DNA of 47,968 bases from contig JBQTIP010000159.1 of assembly GCA_052388025.1 (NCBI GenBank), positions 1 to 47,968 on the forward strand. Reading direction: 5' to 3'. A program made the position numbers and the translations under genes. The notes beneath the pieces were generated by a model, which was given only the letters and a program-made list of their open reading frames with translations, ran no database searches and was not told where the DNA came from. Of this stretch, positions 1 through 9,687 are shown one piece after another (position 1 is the stretch's first letter; every line of letters begins with the position of its first letter). Origin of the DNA: JBQTIP01 sp052388025 (GTDB taxonomy: Bacteria; Actinomycetota; UBA4738; HRBIN12).

Positions 1-143
1 ACGACGGAGGGTCCCGCCGCGGCCGGGAGGGATGCGATGCCCTGAAGGAGCTCCACGCCCGGAGCGTATCGAAGTTCATTCCCCGGGAGCCGGGCTCAGC
101 GCCGGCGAGATTCGATCACCGCCGGAAATCGAGCCGAACGCAC

Positions 144-149
144 TATTCT
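144..149 (+). promoter_or_regulatory. Predicted -10 element of moxR (leaderless)
   Basis: The hexamer TATTCT ends six bases before the ATG at 156. Transcription would therefore begin at the A of the start codon. There is no Shine-Dalgarno sequence in front of that ATG, which fits a leaderless mRNA. No convincing -35 box is visible. The rest of bases 1-155 shows no gene I can support. Confidence 0.4.
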
Positions 150-155
150 CAACTC

Positions 156-1112
<957 letters not shown>

Positions 1113-1153
1113 CTCCCACGGATACGCCGCAGCGACGACACATCGCGCTCGGC

Positions 1154-2269
1154 GTGGCCTGCCTACTCGGCGCGGTGGCGCTCGCCGGCGGCTTCCACGC
1201 GATCCTGCTCTGGGCGGCCGCCGTGGGAGGCCTTGCCGGCGCTGCGACGGCCTGGGCGCGAAGCGGCTGGACCGGCGTCACCTTGTCGGCCGGGTTCGAG
1301 CCGTCCCGCGTGTTCGCCGGCGAGCCCGTCGCCGTTCGCGTCCGGATCACGAACGAGAAACGGCTGCCGATCCCGCTCGCCCGCGTCTTCGTCCGGCTGC
1401 CCCCCGGACTCATGCCGGCCCGCGAGTCGGAGCCGGCGACCGCACGGGGGTTCCACCGGCGGCTGTTCCTGCCCGCGCATTCCGAGTCCCTGCTCCACCT
1501 CCCGATCGACGCGAAGGCCCGGGGGGAGTACTGGCTGGAGTCCGTGGTCGTGGAGCTCTCGGACCCCTTCGACCTCGTGCCCCTCCGCCGTGAGACGGTC
1601 CCCGAGGCGCCGTTGCTCGTGATGCCCGAACCGCGGATCCGGATCCCCGCGCGGGTGCGGCAGCGGCTGCCCTTCGGTACGCCGGCGCCCTCGGCGAGGC
1701 TCTTCGAGGACCGAGAGCGCTTCGCCGGCGTGCGCCCGTACGAGCCGGGCGATCCGCTGAACCGGGTGCACTGGAAGCTCACCGCTCACGCCGGGGGGCT
1801 CCAGACCAAGCTGTTCGAGCCGACGCGAACGGCGGATGCTTTGATCGCGGTCGACCTCGCGGCCGGGGAGCCGTTCTGGGACTCGATCTTCCCGGAAGCT
1901 GCGGAGAACGCGATCGGGTGGGCGAGCTTCCTGGTGCGCCAGGCGATCGGCGCGGGCTGGCGGATCGGACTCGTCGCGAACACGCACCTCCGGCGCGGGC
2001 GCGGGCCGCTCCGGGTGGCGCCAGCGTCCGCCAAGGGACACGAGGCGGCGCTCTTCGCCGCGCTGGCCAGGATGCCCAACCAGCCGACCTCCGACCTCGG
2101 CCCCGTCCTGCGAGAGGCCGGCCGTGGGCTGGGCCGCGGCACTTCCGTGGTCGTGCTCTCGATGCGCCCGGGACCGCTCCTGCGCCACGAGATCGAGGCC
2201 CTTCGCCGCCGCGGATCGAGCGTCGTCAGCCTGTCCCCGCTGGAGGCCATGCTGGAGGGAGCGTCGTGA
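1154..2269 (+). CDS. DUF58 domain protein, MoxR partner
   Basis: This 371-residue protein has hydrophobic N-terminal segments (about residues 1-35), which should anchor it in the membrane. A cytoplasmic DUF58 domain follows. The family signature R-P-Y-E-P-G-D-P-L-N-R-V-H-W-K is clear near residue 200. DUF58 proteins almost always accompany MoxR ATPases, and some have a von Willebrand factor A-like fold; their biochemical role is not established. The GTG at 1154 is the earliest possible standard start, but it has no nearby Shine-Dalgarno sequence and lies 41 bases after the moxR stop. The N-terminus is therefore less certain than the rest. The stop overlaps the next GTG by four bases, so the two genes are probably translationally coupled. 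Confidence 0.88.
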   Translation: MACLLGAVALAGGFHAILLWAAAVGGLAGAATAWARSGWTGVTLSAGFEPSRVFAGEPVAVRVRITNEKRLPIPLARVFVRLPPGLMPARESEPATARGFHRRLFLPAHSESLLHLPIDAKARGEYWLESVVVELSDPFDLVPLRRETVPEAPLLVMPEPRIRIPARVRQRLPFGTPAPSARLFEDRERFAGVRPYEPGDPLNRVHWKLTAHAGGLQTKLFEPTRTADALIAVDLAAGEPFWDSIFPEAAENAIGWASFLVRQAIGAGWRIGLVANTHLRRGRGPLRVAPASAKGHEAALFAALARMPNQPTSDLGPVLREAGRGLGRGTSVVVLSMRPGPLLRHEIEALRRRGSSVVSLSPLEAMLEGAS

Positions 2270-3612
2270 CGAGCCCCGGCGCAACCATTGATCGCCCTCG
2301 GATCGCCGAGGTCCGAGCGGCCGGCCTCGCGGCGATCGCCGAGAGCGCCCTGCTCTACCTGCCGCTCACCGTCGCCCTGACCGGGCGCGCCGCAGTGACC
2401 GCTGGGTCGGCGGCGACCTACCCGACCTTCGTAGCCGCGTTCACGCTGGCCGTCGTGGTCGCGACCCGCTTCCGAGGCGCGACCGCCATGCCGACCGTTG
2501 CCGCGGTCGTGGCGGGGGCGGTGGGACTGCTCTCGGCGAGCCTCTGGGGTGCCGGCGGCTCCGGGGGGGCCAACGAGATCGCCGCTACGGTCATCGTCGC
2601 ACTCCTGCTAGCACTCCGAGTGGTGACTCTCGCGCTTCGGGAGTGGCGCGACCCGATCCAGGCATCCTTCGGATGGGGGGCGGTGGCTCTGCTCGGGCAG
2701 GTGCTGCTAGCCGCGGGTATCGACACGGGCTGGGAGCCGCTGATGCTCGTGGCCGTGCCTCAGTTCTTCCTGGGGTCGCTCGCAAGCCGGGCGGCGAGCG
2801 TCCGGGCGACCGCCGTCGGGCATGAGGACCCCCGCGAGGGTCGAGCCGCCGGCAAGCGGCAGGCCTTGATCGGCGCCGGAGCATTGGGCGCGTTCATGGC
2901 GGTCGCCCTGGCCATCGGGGGACCGGGAGGCCTCCTCGAGCGGTTGGGCGCCCTCCTCACTTCGGTGATGGCGACCTTCGGCTCGCTCCTCGCTTTCGCT
3001 CTCGCGCAGCTCGCCCGCCCGATCTTCTGGTTGGTGGATCGCCTGAACATCGACCCGACGGACTGGCAACGAGCCCTCGACCGCATCCGGGTGAACCTCG
3101 GTCGCGCTCGTCGCGTGGCCGATACCCATGAAGGCGGCGGATTCCTCTACCGCGCATTCGGGGTACTCGCCCTGGTCGGGCTGGCCACTCTCCTCGTCTG
3201 GGCGATCAGGAAACAGAGAACGCGGCTCGCGCAGCCGGGGCCGTGGGCGCCGGAGCTCGAGACCAGACCGATCGCATCTTCGCCTCCGCCAGCGCGGCCC
3301 TCCCTTCGGCTGGGCGCGCGGCGCGGGGAGATGCCCGCGGACACGGTCCGGCGCTGGTACGCCGAAAGCCTGATGCTGCTCGAAGGGAGTGGAGTCGCCA
3401 AGCCCCCATGGCAGACGCCGGGCGAGTTCCTACCCGACGTGACTCGGGCCTTCCCGGACTGCGCGGGGAGCTTCGCGGCGCTCACACGGGCCTACGAGGA
3501 GGTGCGCTACGGCAACCGGACGATGGATCGGGCACGGCTGAAGCGGCTGGAGCCTCACCGGGAGCTCGTGATGCGTGTGCTTCGGCAACCGCGCCCAGTC
3601 GAAGGGACCTGA
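2266..3612 (+). CDS. Multi-pass membrane protein with C-terminal DUF4129 domain
   Basis: This 448-residue protein starts at a GTG that overlaps the DUF58 stop (GTGA). The N-terminal part has several hydrophobic membrane segments. A further membrane segment follows near residue 300. The C-terminal part matches DUF4129, with W-Y (in RRWYAES), the phrase TPGEFLP and YEEVRYG. DUF4129 is normally the C-terminal cytoplasmic domain of TgpA-type transglutaminases found beside MoxR and DUF58. Here I see no transglutaminase Cys-His-Asp core between the membrane segments, so this looks like the membrane scaffold and tail without the enzyme. It is the last gene of the operon and converges on truB with a 24-base gap that holds no obvious terminator. 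Confidence 0.82.
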   Translation: MTSPGATIDRPRIAEVRAAGLAAIAESALLYLPLTVALTGRAAVTAGSAATYPTFVAAFTLAVVVATRFRGATAMPTVAAVVAGAVGLLSASLWGAGGSGGANEIAATVIVALLLALRVVTLALREWRDPIQASFGWGAVALLGQVLLAAGIDTGWEPLMLVAVPQFFLGSLASRAASVRATAVGHEDPREGRAAGKRQALIGAGALGAFMAVALAIGGPGGLLERLGALLTSVMATFGSLLAFALAQLARPIFWLVDRLNIDPTDWQRALDRIRVNLGRARRVADTHEGGGFLYRAFGVLALVGLATLLVWAIRKQRTRLAQPGPWAPELETRPIASSPPPARPSLRLGARRGEMPADTVRRWYAESLMLLEGSGVAKPPWQTPGEFLPDVTRAFPDCAGSFAALTRAYEEVRYGNRTMDRARLKRLEPHRELVMRVLRQPRPVEGT

Positions 3613-3636
3613 TCCAGAGGCTCCGCTCGCGGTCGC

Positions 3637-4500
3637 TCAGCCGGTCGCGCCGCTCGGAGGCGCGAGCACCATCTCGGGGACGGCCTTCGCGCCGTCGTCG
3701 CGGTAGACGCCGATCAGCCCGCCGTCGGGCGCGAAGACGCCGTAAGGTCCCGTGATCCCCGCCGGCCCGAGGATCCTGCCGTGGCCGGCCGCCGCCGCCT
3801 CCTCGAGACTCAGGTCCAGGCGTGGCAGGTGGGCCACCGCTCGCTCTATGGGCAGAGGGTCGCCCGGCGCGTCCGGCGGAACCGCGTCGGCCACGCCGAA
3901 CGGGCCGATCCGCGTGCGGACCAGCCGCGTGAGGTGGGCGCCGCACCCGAGCGCGGCGCCGACGTCGGCAACCAGCACCCGGACGTACGTGCCGCTCGAG
4001 CACGTCGCGCGGAAGTCGAGATCCCGCCCGTCGAACCCCAGCAGGAGGAACTCGTCGACCCGGATCGGCCTCGGCGGCGCCTCCACCGGCCGGCCGCTCC
4101 GCGCGGCTCGGTGCATCGGGCGGCCCTCCACCTTCACCGCCGAGTAGGCCGGCGGGCGCTGCATGCTCTCGCCCACCAGCGCCGCCATCGCTCGCACCAC
4201 GTCGGGGCGCGTCGCGGCGACCTCGGCCCTCCTCACCACCTCCCCGTCCGCGTCCAGCGTGTCGGTCTCCTCGCCGAACCTCGCCGTTCCCTCGTAGGTC
4301 TTCGGAAGGCTAGAGAGGAACCGCAGGAGGCGCGTCGCTCGACCCACCCCGACCAGTAGGAGCCCGGTCGCCATCGGATCGAGCGTCCCGGCGTGGCCCA
4401 CCTTCCGGGTTCCGAGCGCGCGGCGCACGGCGTTCACGACGTCGTGCGAGGTGAGACCCTTCGGCTTGTCGACGAGGAACAGGCCCTCAGGAGGGCTCAC
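3637..4500 (-). CDS. truB: tRNA pseudouridine(55) synthase TruB
   Basis: TruB converts U55 in the T-loop of tRNAs to pseudouridine. The 287-residue protein shows the family start LFLVDKPKGLTSHD, then GHAGTLDPMATG with the catalytic aspartate at residue 41, and KTYEGTARFG. The GTG at 4500 overlaps the nrnA stop by four bases (GTGA). A much longer reading frame continues upstream of it, but that part is only antisense shadow of nrnA. TruB is the last gene of the rimP-to-truB cluster and is convergent with the DUF4129 gene. The usual downstream ribF and rpsO are absent, so the conserved cluster ends here. Confidence 0.95.
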   Translation of the reverse strand: MSPPEGLFLVDKPKGLTSHDVVNAVRRALGTRKVGHAGTLDPMATGLLLVGVGRATRLLRFLSSLPKTYEGTARFGEETDTLDADGEVVRRAEVAATRPDVVRAMAALVGESMQRPPAYSAVKVEGRPMHRAARSGRPVEAPPRPIRVDEFLLLGFDGRDLDFRATCSSGTYVRVLVADVGAALGCGAHLTRLVRTRIGPFGVADAVPPDAPGDPLPIERAVAHLPRLDLSLEEAAAAGHGRILGPAGITGPYGVFAPDGGLIGVYRDDGAKAVPEMVLAPPSGATG

Positions 4501-5477
4501 GGGTCCGGCGGCTCTCTTCTCAGAGCCGCCGTCAGCCGCTCGACGGTGCCGGCAAGCCCGTGCTTCGAGGTGTAGCCGGCGGCGAGCCGGTGTCCCCCGC
4601 CGCCGAACCTGGACGCCACGGCTTGGACGTCGTGGTTCCCGCGCGAACGGACGCTCACCTTGAACCGGCCGTCGCGCTGCTGCTTGACGACGGCGGCCAC
4701 GTCGGCCTCGCGCGCCGTGCGGATGACGTCGATCAGGTCGTCGGCGTCGCTCGCTGAGATACCCGCGCCGGCCAGGTCGGCCTGCGTCAGGTAGGTCCAG
4801 ACGAGGTCGGCGTCGGGCTCGTGCTCGAGCCGTTGCAGGGCGACCCCGACCAACCGCAGGTAAGAGAAGCCGTTGTCCTCGTACAGCGCCTGCACCAGAC
4901 GCGTGTGATCGAACGGATACCGCCGGAGCTCGGCCGCGAGCTCGAGCGTCTCGGGCCTCACGGCCTCGTACTGGAACCGGCCGGTGTCGGTGACGAGGCC
5001 CGCGTAGAGACACGTCGCCGTCTCGGCGGACGGCTCCCCGCCCATCCGCTTGATCAGGCGGAACGCGATCTCGCACGAAGAGGACGCCGTCGCGTCGACG
5101 ACTGAGATCGTCCCGAGGTCGCCGTCGCCCAGGTGGTGATCGAGCCAGATCACGTCCCGCGCCCGGGCGGCGCTGGCTGCGAGCATCCCGAGCCGGTCCA
5201 GCGACGCCGTGTCGCACGTGATCATGACCTCCGGGCGCTTCGGGAACGAGCCCGGCTCCACGAGCGCCTCCCCGCCGGGCAGCAGCGCCGCCCACCGGGG
5301 CAGTTCGAAGGGCTTGTTCCCGAACGAGCAGACCGTCTCCACGCCACGGCCGCGCAGGAAGATCGAGAGCGCGAGCATCGACCCGAGCGCGTCGGCGTCG
5401 GGGTTCACGTGACAGGCGATGGCGACCTCGCTCGCCGCGTCCAGCACCTCCGCGGCCCGAGTGAGTCCGTCAGTCAT
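4497..5477 (-). CDS. nrnA: DHH-family bifunctional oligoribonuclease/pAp phosphatase NrnA
   Basis: The 326-residue protein belongs to the DHH/DHHA1 phosphoesterases that degrade nanoRNA and dephosphorylate pAp. Metal-binding motifs are visible in order: HVNPDADALGS near residues 23-33, CDT near 88-90, and the signature DHH at 113-115 in IWLDHHLGD. The C-terminal DHHA1 domain ends with the glycine-rich GGGGHRLAAG. Length is normal for NrnA. It lies between rbfA (8-base overlap) and truB (4-base overlap), its usual place in actinobacteria, so it is expressed with ribosome-maturation genes. The substrate choice is inferred from the family. Confidence 0.92.
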   Translation of the reverse strand: MTDGLTRAAEVLDAASEVAIACHVNPDADALGSMLALSIFLRGRGVETVCSFGNKPFELPRWAALLPGGEALVEPGSFPKRPEVMITCDTASLDRLGMLAASAARARDVIWLDHHLGDGDLGTISVVDATASSSCEIAFRLIKRMGGEPSAETATCLYAGLVTDTGRFQYEAVRPETLELAAELRRYPFDHTRLVQALYEDNGFSYLRLVGVALQRLEHEPDADLVWTYLTQADLAGAGISASDADDLIDVIRTAREADVAAVVKQQRDGRFKVSVRSRGNHDVQAVASRFGGGGHRLAAGYTSKHGLAGTVERLTAALRREPPDP

Positions 5478-5823
5478 GCTCGGCCTCGTGGATCCGCTCG
5501 ATCAGGCGGTCGATCTGCTCGGCTCGCTCTTCGGTCGAGTCCTCCTCGAACTCGAGATCGGGCAGGAACTTCAGCCGCACCTCGTGTCCGAGCACCCTCC
5601 GGAGGTGCGGCCGGGCCGATCGTAGGCCCGCCCTGGTCCCCGCGCGCTCCCTCTCGTCACCCATGGCCGTGTAGTACACGCGCGCGCGCCGGAGGTCCGG
5701 CGTGACCCGCACGGCCGTGACGGTGACGAACCCGATCCGCGGATCCTTGAGCCTCGGGATCTCCTCCGCGAGGACCTCTCGGAACTCCTCCGAGACGCGG
5801 CTCGGGCGCGTGCCCTCAGTCAT
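5470..5823 (-). CDS. rbfA: 30S ribosome-binding factor RbfA
   Basis: RbfA is a cold-shock-related KH-fold protein that binds the immature 30S subunit and assists 16S rRNA 5'-end processing. The 117-residue product has the family features RVSEEFREVLAEEI at the start, DPRIGFVTVTAV, then RRARVYYT and the C-terminal LKFLPDLEFEEDST. It overlaps DUF503 upstream and nrnA downstream by 8 bases each, showing tight operon packing. Confidence 0.93.
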   Translation of the reverse strand: MTEGTRPSRVSEEFREVLAEEIPRLKDPRIGFVTVTAVRVTPDLRRARVYYTAMGDERERAGTRAGLRSARPHLRRVLGHEVRLKFLPDLEFEEDSTEERAEQIDRLIERIHEAEHD

Positions 5824-6109
5824 CCGGGTAATGGAGCGAGAGCTCCGAGTCGATCGTCTCCACGGCTGGGTGCCGCTCGATGAACCGAGCCACCTCGTGC
5901 ATCACCTTCCGCGCGTGATAAGCCTCCTGGACCACCACGGAGACCGCGAGCGTCGTTCGCTGCCAGAGGTCGTGGTGGTCGACCTCCGCCACCGAGACGT
6001 TGAACTTCGAACGGATCCCCGAAACGAGGGCCTTCACCACGTGACGTTTCTCCTTGAGCGAGCCGCATCCGGGGATGCGCAGATCGAACCTCTCGAGCGC
6101 CACCAGCAT
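5816..6109 (-). CDS. DUF503 family protein (YlxP-like)
   Basis: This 97-residue protein matches DUF503, a small ferredoxin-fold family found between infB and rbfA in many Gram-positive bacteria. Its signature is CGSLKEKRHVVKALVSGIRSKF-like near residues 15-36, followed by V-A-E-V-D-H-H-D-L-W-Q. No enzymatic activity is established; the location suggests a link to ribosome assembly or initiation. It starts 19 bases after infB ends and overlaps rbfA by eight bases. Confidence 0.88.
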   Translation of the reverse strand: MLVALERFDLRIPGCGSLKEKRHVVKALVSGIRSKFNVSVAEVDHHDLWQRTTLAVSVVVQEAYHARKVMHEVARFIERHPAVETIDSELSLHYPDD

Positions 6110-6128
6110 GAGGAAGTCTCGGAGCGAG

Positions 6129-8255
6129 CTAGAGGGAGCGCGGCACCTCGCGCACCTCGTAGGTCTCGATGACGTCGCCCTCCTTCACGTCCTGGAAGTT
6201 CTCTATCCCGATGCCGCACTCGAACCCCTCGGCCACCTCGCGGACGTCTTCCTTGAACCGCCGGAGGGAACCGATGCGCCCGTCGTATACCACGACGCCG
6301 TCGCGGACGACGCGTGCCCGGGCGTTGCGCTGCATCGTCCCCTGGAGCACGTAGCAGCCCGCGACGACGCCCAGCTTGGGGACGCGGAACAGCGCGCGGA
6401 CCTCCGCCCGGCCCAGATCGATCTCCTCCGCCCCCGGCGCCAGCAGCCCGGTCAAGGCTTGGCGGACGTCGTCGATCGCCTCGTAGATCACGCGGTAAAG
6501 CCGGACGTCGACGCCTTCCTTGTCGGCCATCTCGCGCGCCTTGGTATCGGGCCGCACGTTGAACCCGATCACGATGGCGCCGGAGGCGAGCGCGAGCCCG
6601 ATGTCGCTCTCGGTTATCGCCCCGGCCGCGCTGTGGATGATGCGAACCCGCACCTCGCCCTGCGGCATCTTCGCGAAGGCGTCGGCGAGGGCTCCGATCG
6701 AGCCCTGGACGTCGGCCTTGACCACGAGGTTCAGCTCCGGCGCCTCCGCCTCGCGGGCTCGGGCCATCAGTCCCTCGAGCGTCGGGGGCCGGGTGGTAAC
6801 GAACTCGGCCGCCCGTACTTTGGCCTCGCGCTCCTGGGCGATGTGGCGGGCCTCGCGCTCGTCGTCGACCTCGCGGAACTCGTCACCCGCGTTGGGGACG
6901 GCGTTCCAGCCGAGGACTTGCACCGGCCTGCTGGGGCCGGCGGCCTTCACCGGCCGGCCGTTCTCGTCTTGCATCGCCCGGATCTTCGCGTAGACCGTTC
7001 CGCAGACGAGTGCGTCGCCCGCATCCAGAGTCCCGCGTTGGACCAGCACCGAGGCCACGGGGCCTCGGCCCTTGTCGAGGTTGGCATCGATGACGGTCCC
7101 ACGGGCATGTCCCTCCGGGTCGGCCTTCAGCTCCTCGAGGTCGGCGACCAGAAGGATCGTCTCGAGCAACGCGTCGAGGTTCATCCTGGCCTTCGCCGAC
7201 ACGTCCACGAACTCGTAGGTTCCGCCCAGCTCGGAGGGGACGACGCCCAGCTCCACCATCTGCTGGCGTACCCGAAGAGGATCGGCCTCCGGCTTGTCCA
7301 CTTTGTTGATGGCAACCACGATGGGGACGCCCGCGGCCCGGGCGTGATCCAGCGCCTCCACCGTCTGCGGCTTCACGCCGTCGTCGGCCGCGACCACGAG
7401 GACGGCGATGTCGGTCACCCGTGCGCCCCGGGCTCGCATCGCGGTGAACGCCTCGTGACCCGGCGTGTCGATGAACGTGATCTCGCGCCCCTGGACGTGG
7501 ACCTGGTAGGCGCCGATGCGCTGAGTGATGCCGCCGAACTCGCCCGAGACCACGTCGGTCTTGCGGATCGAGTCGAGCAGCAGCGTCTTGCCGTGGTCGA
7601 CGTGGCCCATCACGGTAACGACCGGTGGCCTGGGCCTCAGGCGGCTCTCGTCGACCTCCTCCTCGGGCTCCTCCTCCTCCTCGACGCCGATGATCTCGGC
7701 CTGGTAGTCGAGCTCGTGCGCGATCAGCCGGACGGCCTCATCGGAGAGCGACTGCGTGGCCGACACCATCTCCCCGAGACCGAAGAGGATCTTGACGACC
7801 TCCGCCGCGGTCCGGCCGGTCTTGTCGGCGATCGCCTGAGCCGTCGCCCCGCGGGCGATCTTGATCGAGGGGAGGACAGGCGCGGGTTCGGAGGCGACCG
7901 CAAGCTCTGCGGCGACTGCTGAGGCGACGGACGCCACGGCCCTGCCGTCGGATTCGGCGCCTGCCGGGGCCTCAGCGGGACCGGCCTCAGCCGGGGGGGC
8001 CGTGTCCGGAGGTCCCGCGGGAGCTACCTTCGGCTCCGGATTGCGTCTTGGGCGCGGCTTGGGCGCCGGCTCCTCCATGACCTCTTTGAGCTTCGCCCCA
8101 GGCCGTGCCTTCCCACCGGACGCCCGGAGGTGCGGAACCGCCTCGTCGGGCACGGATGAGGACGCCGTGCGACCACCCACCCCCATTTCTTCGAGGGCCG
8201 TCAGCAGCTCCTTGCTCGTGACTCCGAGCTCTTTGGCCAGCTCGTGAATCCTCAC
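6129..8255 (-). CDS. infB: Translation initiation factor IF-2
   Basis: IF-2 is the GTPase that brings initiator tRNA to the 30S subunit and promotes subunit joining. The 708-residue protein begins with an IF2N helical domain (RIHELAKELGVTSKELL), then a proline/alanine/glutamate-rich linker to about residue 130, a second IF2N domain and an acidic stretch near 190-203. The G domain follows, with G1 GHVDHGKT at 217-224, then DTPGHEAF and NKVDKPEAD. The tRNA-binding C2 domain ends the protein. It is shorter than the 900 or more residues of many actinobacterial IF-2 proteins, mainly through a shorter linker. The GTG at 8255 overlaps the ylxR stop (GTGA). Confidence 0.97.
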   Translation of the reverse strand: MRIHELAKELGVTSKELLTALEEMGVGGRTASSSVPDEAVPHLRASGGKARPGAKLKEVMEEPAPKPRPRRNPEPKVAPAGPPDTAPPAEAGPAEAPAGAESDGRAVASVASAVAAELAVASEPAPVLPSIKIARGATAQAIADKTGRTAAEVVKILFGLGEMVSATQSLSDEAVRLIAHELDYQAEIIGVEEEEEPEEEVDESRLRPRPPVVTVMGHVDHGKTLLLDSIRKTDVVSGEFGGITQRIGAYQVHVQGREITFIDTPGHEAFTAMRARGARVTDIAVLVVAADDGVKPQTVEALDHARAAGVPIVVAINKVDKPEADPLRVRQQMVELGVVPSELGGTYEFVDVSAKARMNLDALLETILLVADLEELKADPEGHARGTVIDANLDKGRGPVASVLVQRGTLDAGDALVCGTVYAKIRAMQDENGRPVKAAGPSRPVQVLGWNAVPNAGDEFREVDDEREARHIAQEREAKVRAAEFVTTRPPTLEGLMARAREAEAPELNLVVKADVQGSIGALADAFAKMPQGEVRVRIIHSAAGAITESDIGLALASGAIVIGFNVRPDTKAREMADKEGVDVRLYRVIYEAIDDVRQALTGLLAPGAEEIDLGRAEVRALFRVPKLGVVAGCYVLQGTMQRNARARVVRDGVVVYDGRIGSLRRFKEDVREVAEGFECGIGIENFQDVKEGDVIETYEVREVPRSL

Positions 8256-8530
8256 GCGCCCAAGTTCCTTTCGATCTGCTCCCCTAGCCTAGCGGCTTCG
8301 TCGGGCGCGAGGCCGGCCCGGAGTGCCCGCGCCGGTGCCCCGCGCCTCATCGCGAGCGCCACACAGGACGGATCGCGATGAACGTAGGCTCCCCTGCCGG
8401 GCAGCTTCCCGCTCGGGTCGGGTCCCACCGTCCCCCTAGGCGATCGCACGACCCGGAGGAGGTCGGCCTTCGGAGCCCTCCGACGACAGCCGACACACGT
8501 TCGCTCCGGCTCGCCCCGCCGGGCAGCCAT
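8252..8530 (-). CDS. ylxR: YlxR / DUF448 RNA-binding protein
   Basis: The 92-residue basic protein has the DUF448 signature ERTCVGCRRRAPKADLLR near the N-terminus and GRGAYVHRDPSC in the middle. YlxR binds RNA and is reported to associate with RNase P in other bacteria. The ATG at 8530 was chosen because it gives the normal family length and lies 5 bases after the nusA stop. A much longer reading frame upstream of it is nusA antisense-phase shadow. It sits in the conserved nusA-ylxR-infB order and overlaps infB by 4 bases. Confidence 0.9.
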   Translation of the reverse strand: MAARRGEPERTCVGCRRRAPKADLLRVVRSPRGTVGPDPSGKLPGRGAYVHRDPSCVALAMRRGAPARALRAGLAPDEAARLGEQIERNLGA

Positions 8531-8535
8531 TCGTC

Positions 8536-9687
8536 TCAGCCCTCGGCCGTCTCCTCGGCAACCTCTGGCGATACGACGGAGGAGGCGTCCGCGGCCTGAG
8601 GGGCAGCGTCGGGAGCCGAATCGGGAGCGTCCCTTGAGGAAGAGGCCTTGGCGCCCCGCTGTTCCTCGCCGAACTGGGTCTCGCTCTTGATGTCGACTCG
8701 CCACCCGGTCAGGCGTGCGGCGAGGCGGGCGTTCTGCCCCTCCTTGCCGATGGCGAGCGAGAGCTGGTAGTCGGGCACGATGACGATGGCAGTCTGGGTC
8801 TCGGGGTCGGTGCGCGCCTCCTTGACTTTCGCCGGCTGGAGCGCGTTCGCCACGTATTGCGCGGAGTCGGCGCTCCATGGGACGACGTCGATCTTCTCGC
8901 CCTGAAGCTCGTTCACGACCATCCGCACACGGCTGCCCTTCGGGCCGACGCAGGCGCCCACCGGATCGACGCCGGGCTCGTTGGACGCCACCGCGATCTT
9001 CGATCGGTGCCCCGGCTCCCGCGCCACGGCCTTGATCTCGACGATGCCCTCCTCGATCTCGGGCACCTCCAGCTCGAAGAGCTTCTTGAGCAGGCCGGGA
9101 TGCGAGCGGGAAACGACGATCTGCGGCCCCTTCGTGCCACGGCGGACCTCTGTGATGTACGCCTTCAGGCGCGAGCCGTGCCTGTACGGCTCGGAGGGGA
9201 CCTGCTCGGCTTGCGGCAGCAGCGCCTCGACCTTGCCGAGGTCGAGGAGCATGTAGCGCCGCTCCTGCTGCTGGACGATGCCGGTCACGATGTCGCCCTC
9301 GCGACCGGCGAACTCCTCGTAGGTCATCTCGCGCTCGGCGTCGCGGAGCTTCTGGAAGATCACCTGCTTCGCGGTCTGCGCCCCGATGCGCCCCTTGAAC
9401 TCGTCGGTGACCTCGACCTCGGTCTCGGAGACGACCTCTACCGCGGTCTCGCCATCCTCGGTCTCCTTCTCGACGAGCTCCTGGACCCACACGCGGAGGT
9501 CGCCCGACGCGGGGTCGATCGAAGCCCGGACGCCGAGGGCCTCCTCGTCCAGATCCGGGTGGTCCTGCTTCCACCAGGACCTGTAGGCGGCCGCCATCGC
9601 CTCCTCGAGCCCGGCGAGGATGGTGTCGAAGGCGATCCCCTTCTCGCGCTCCAGCTCGCGGAGTGCCTCGATCATCTCTGCGTTCAT
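8536..9687 (-). CDS. nusA: Transcription termination/antitermination factor NusA
   Basis: NusA binds RNA polymerase and nascent RNA and modulates pausing, intrinsic termination and antitermination. The 383-residue protein has the N-terminal polymerase-binding domain, an S1 domain around residues 130-200, and KH1 and KH2 domains. KH1 carries VGACVGPKGSRV and KH2 carries LAIGKEGQNARLAARLTGW. A short Ser/Ala/Asp-rich tail replaces the C-terminal acidic repeats of proteobacterial NusA, as usual in Gram-positives. A GGAG sequence lies about 9 bases before its ATG, and that ATG overlaps the rimP stop (ATGA). The operon leader hairpin upstream of rimP suggests NusA feedback on its own operon. Confidence 0.96.
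   Translation of the reverse strand: MNAEMIEALRELEREKGIAFDTILAGLEEAMAAAYRSWWKQDHPDLDEEALGVRASIDPASGDLRVWVQELVEKETEDGETAVEVVSETEVEVTDEFKGRIGAQTAKQVIFQKLRDAEREMTYEEFAGREGDIVTGIVQQQERRYMLLDLGKVEALLPQAEQVPSEPYRHGSRLKAYITEVRRGTKGPQIVVSRSHPGLLKKLFELEVPEIEEGIVEIKAVAREPGHRSKIAVASNEPGVDPVGACVGPKGSRVRMVVNELQGEKIDVVPWSADSAQYVANALQPAKVKEARTDPETQTAIVIVPDYQLSLAIGKEGQNARLAARLTGWRVDIKSETQFGEEQRGAKASSSRDAPDSAPDAAPQAADASSVVSPEVAEETAEG

Noticed and set aside
6054..7922. A 622-codon plus-strand frame opposite infB
   Set aside because: Antisense to a clear IF-2; His/Asp/Leu-rich composition typical of antisense to GC-rich genes.
8531..9574. Long minus-strand extension upstream of ylxR
   Set aside because: It lies in a shifted frame of nusA and reads as Arg/Gly-rich sequence; the YlxR family begins at the ATG at 8530.
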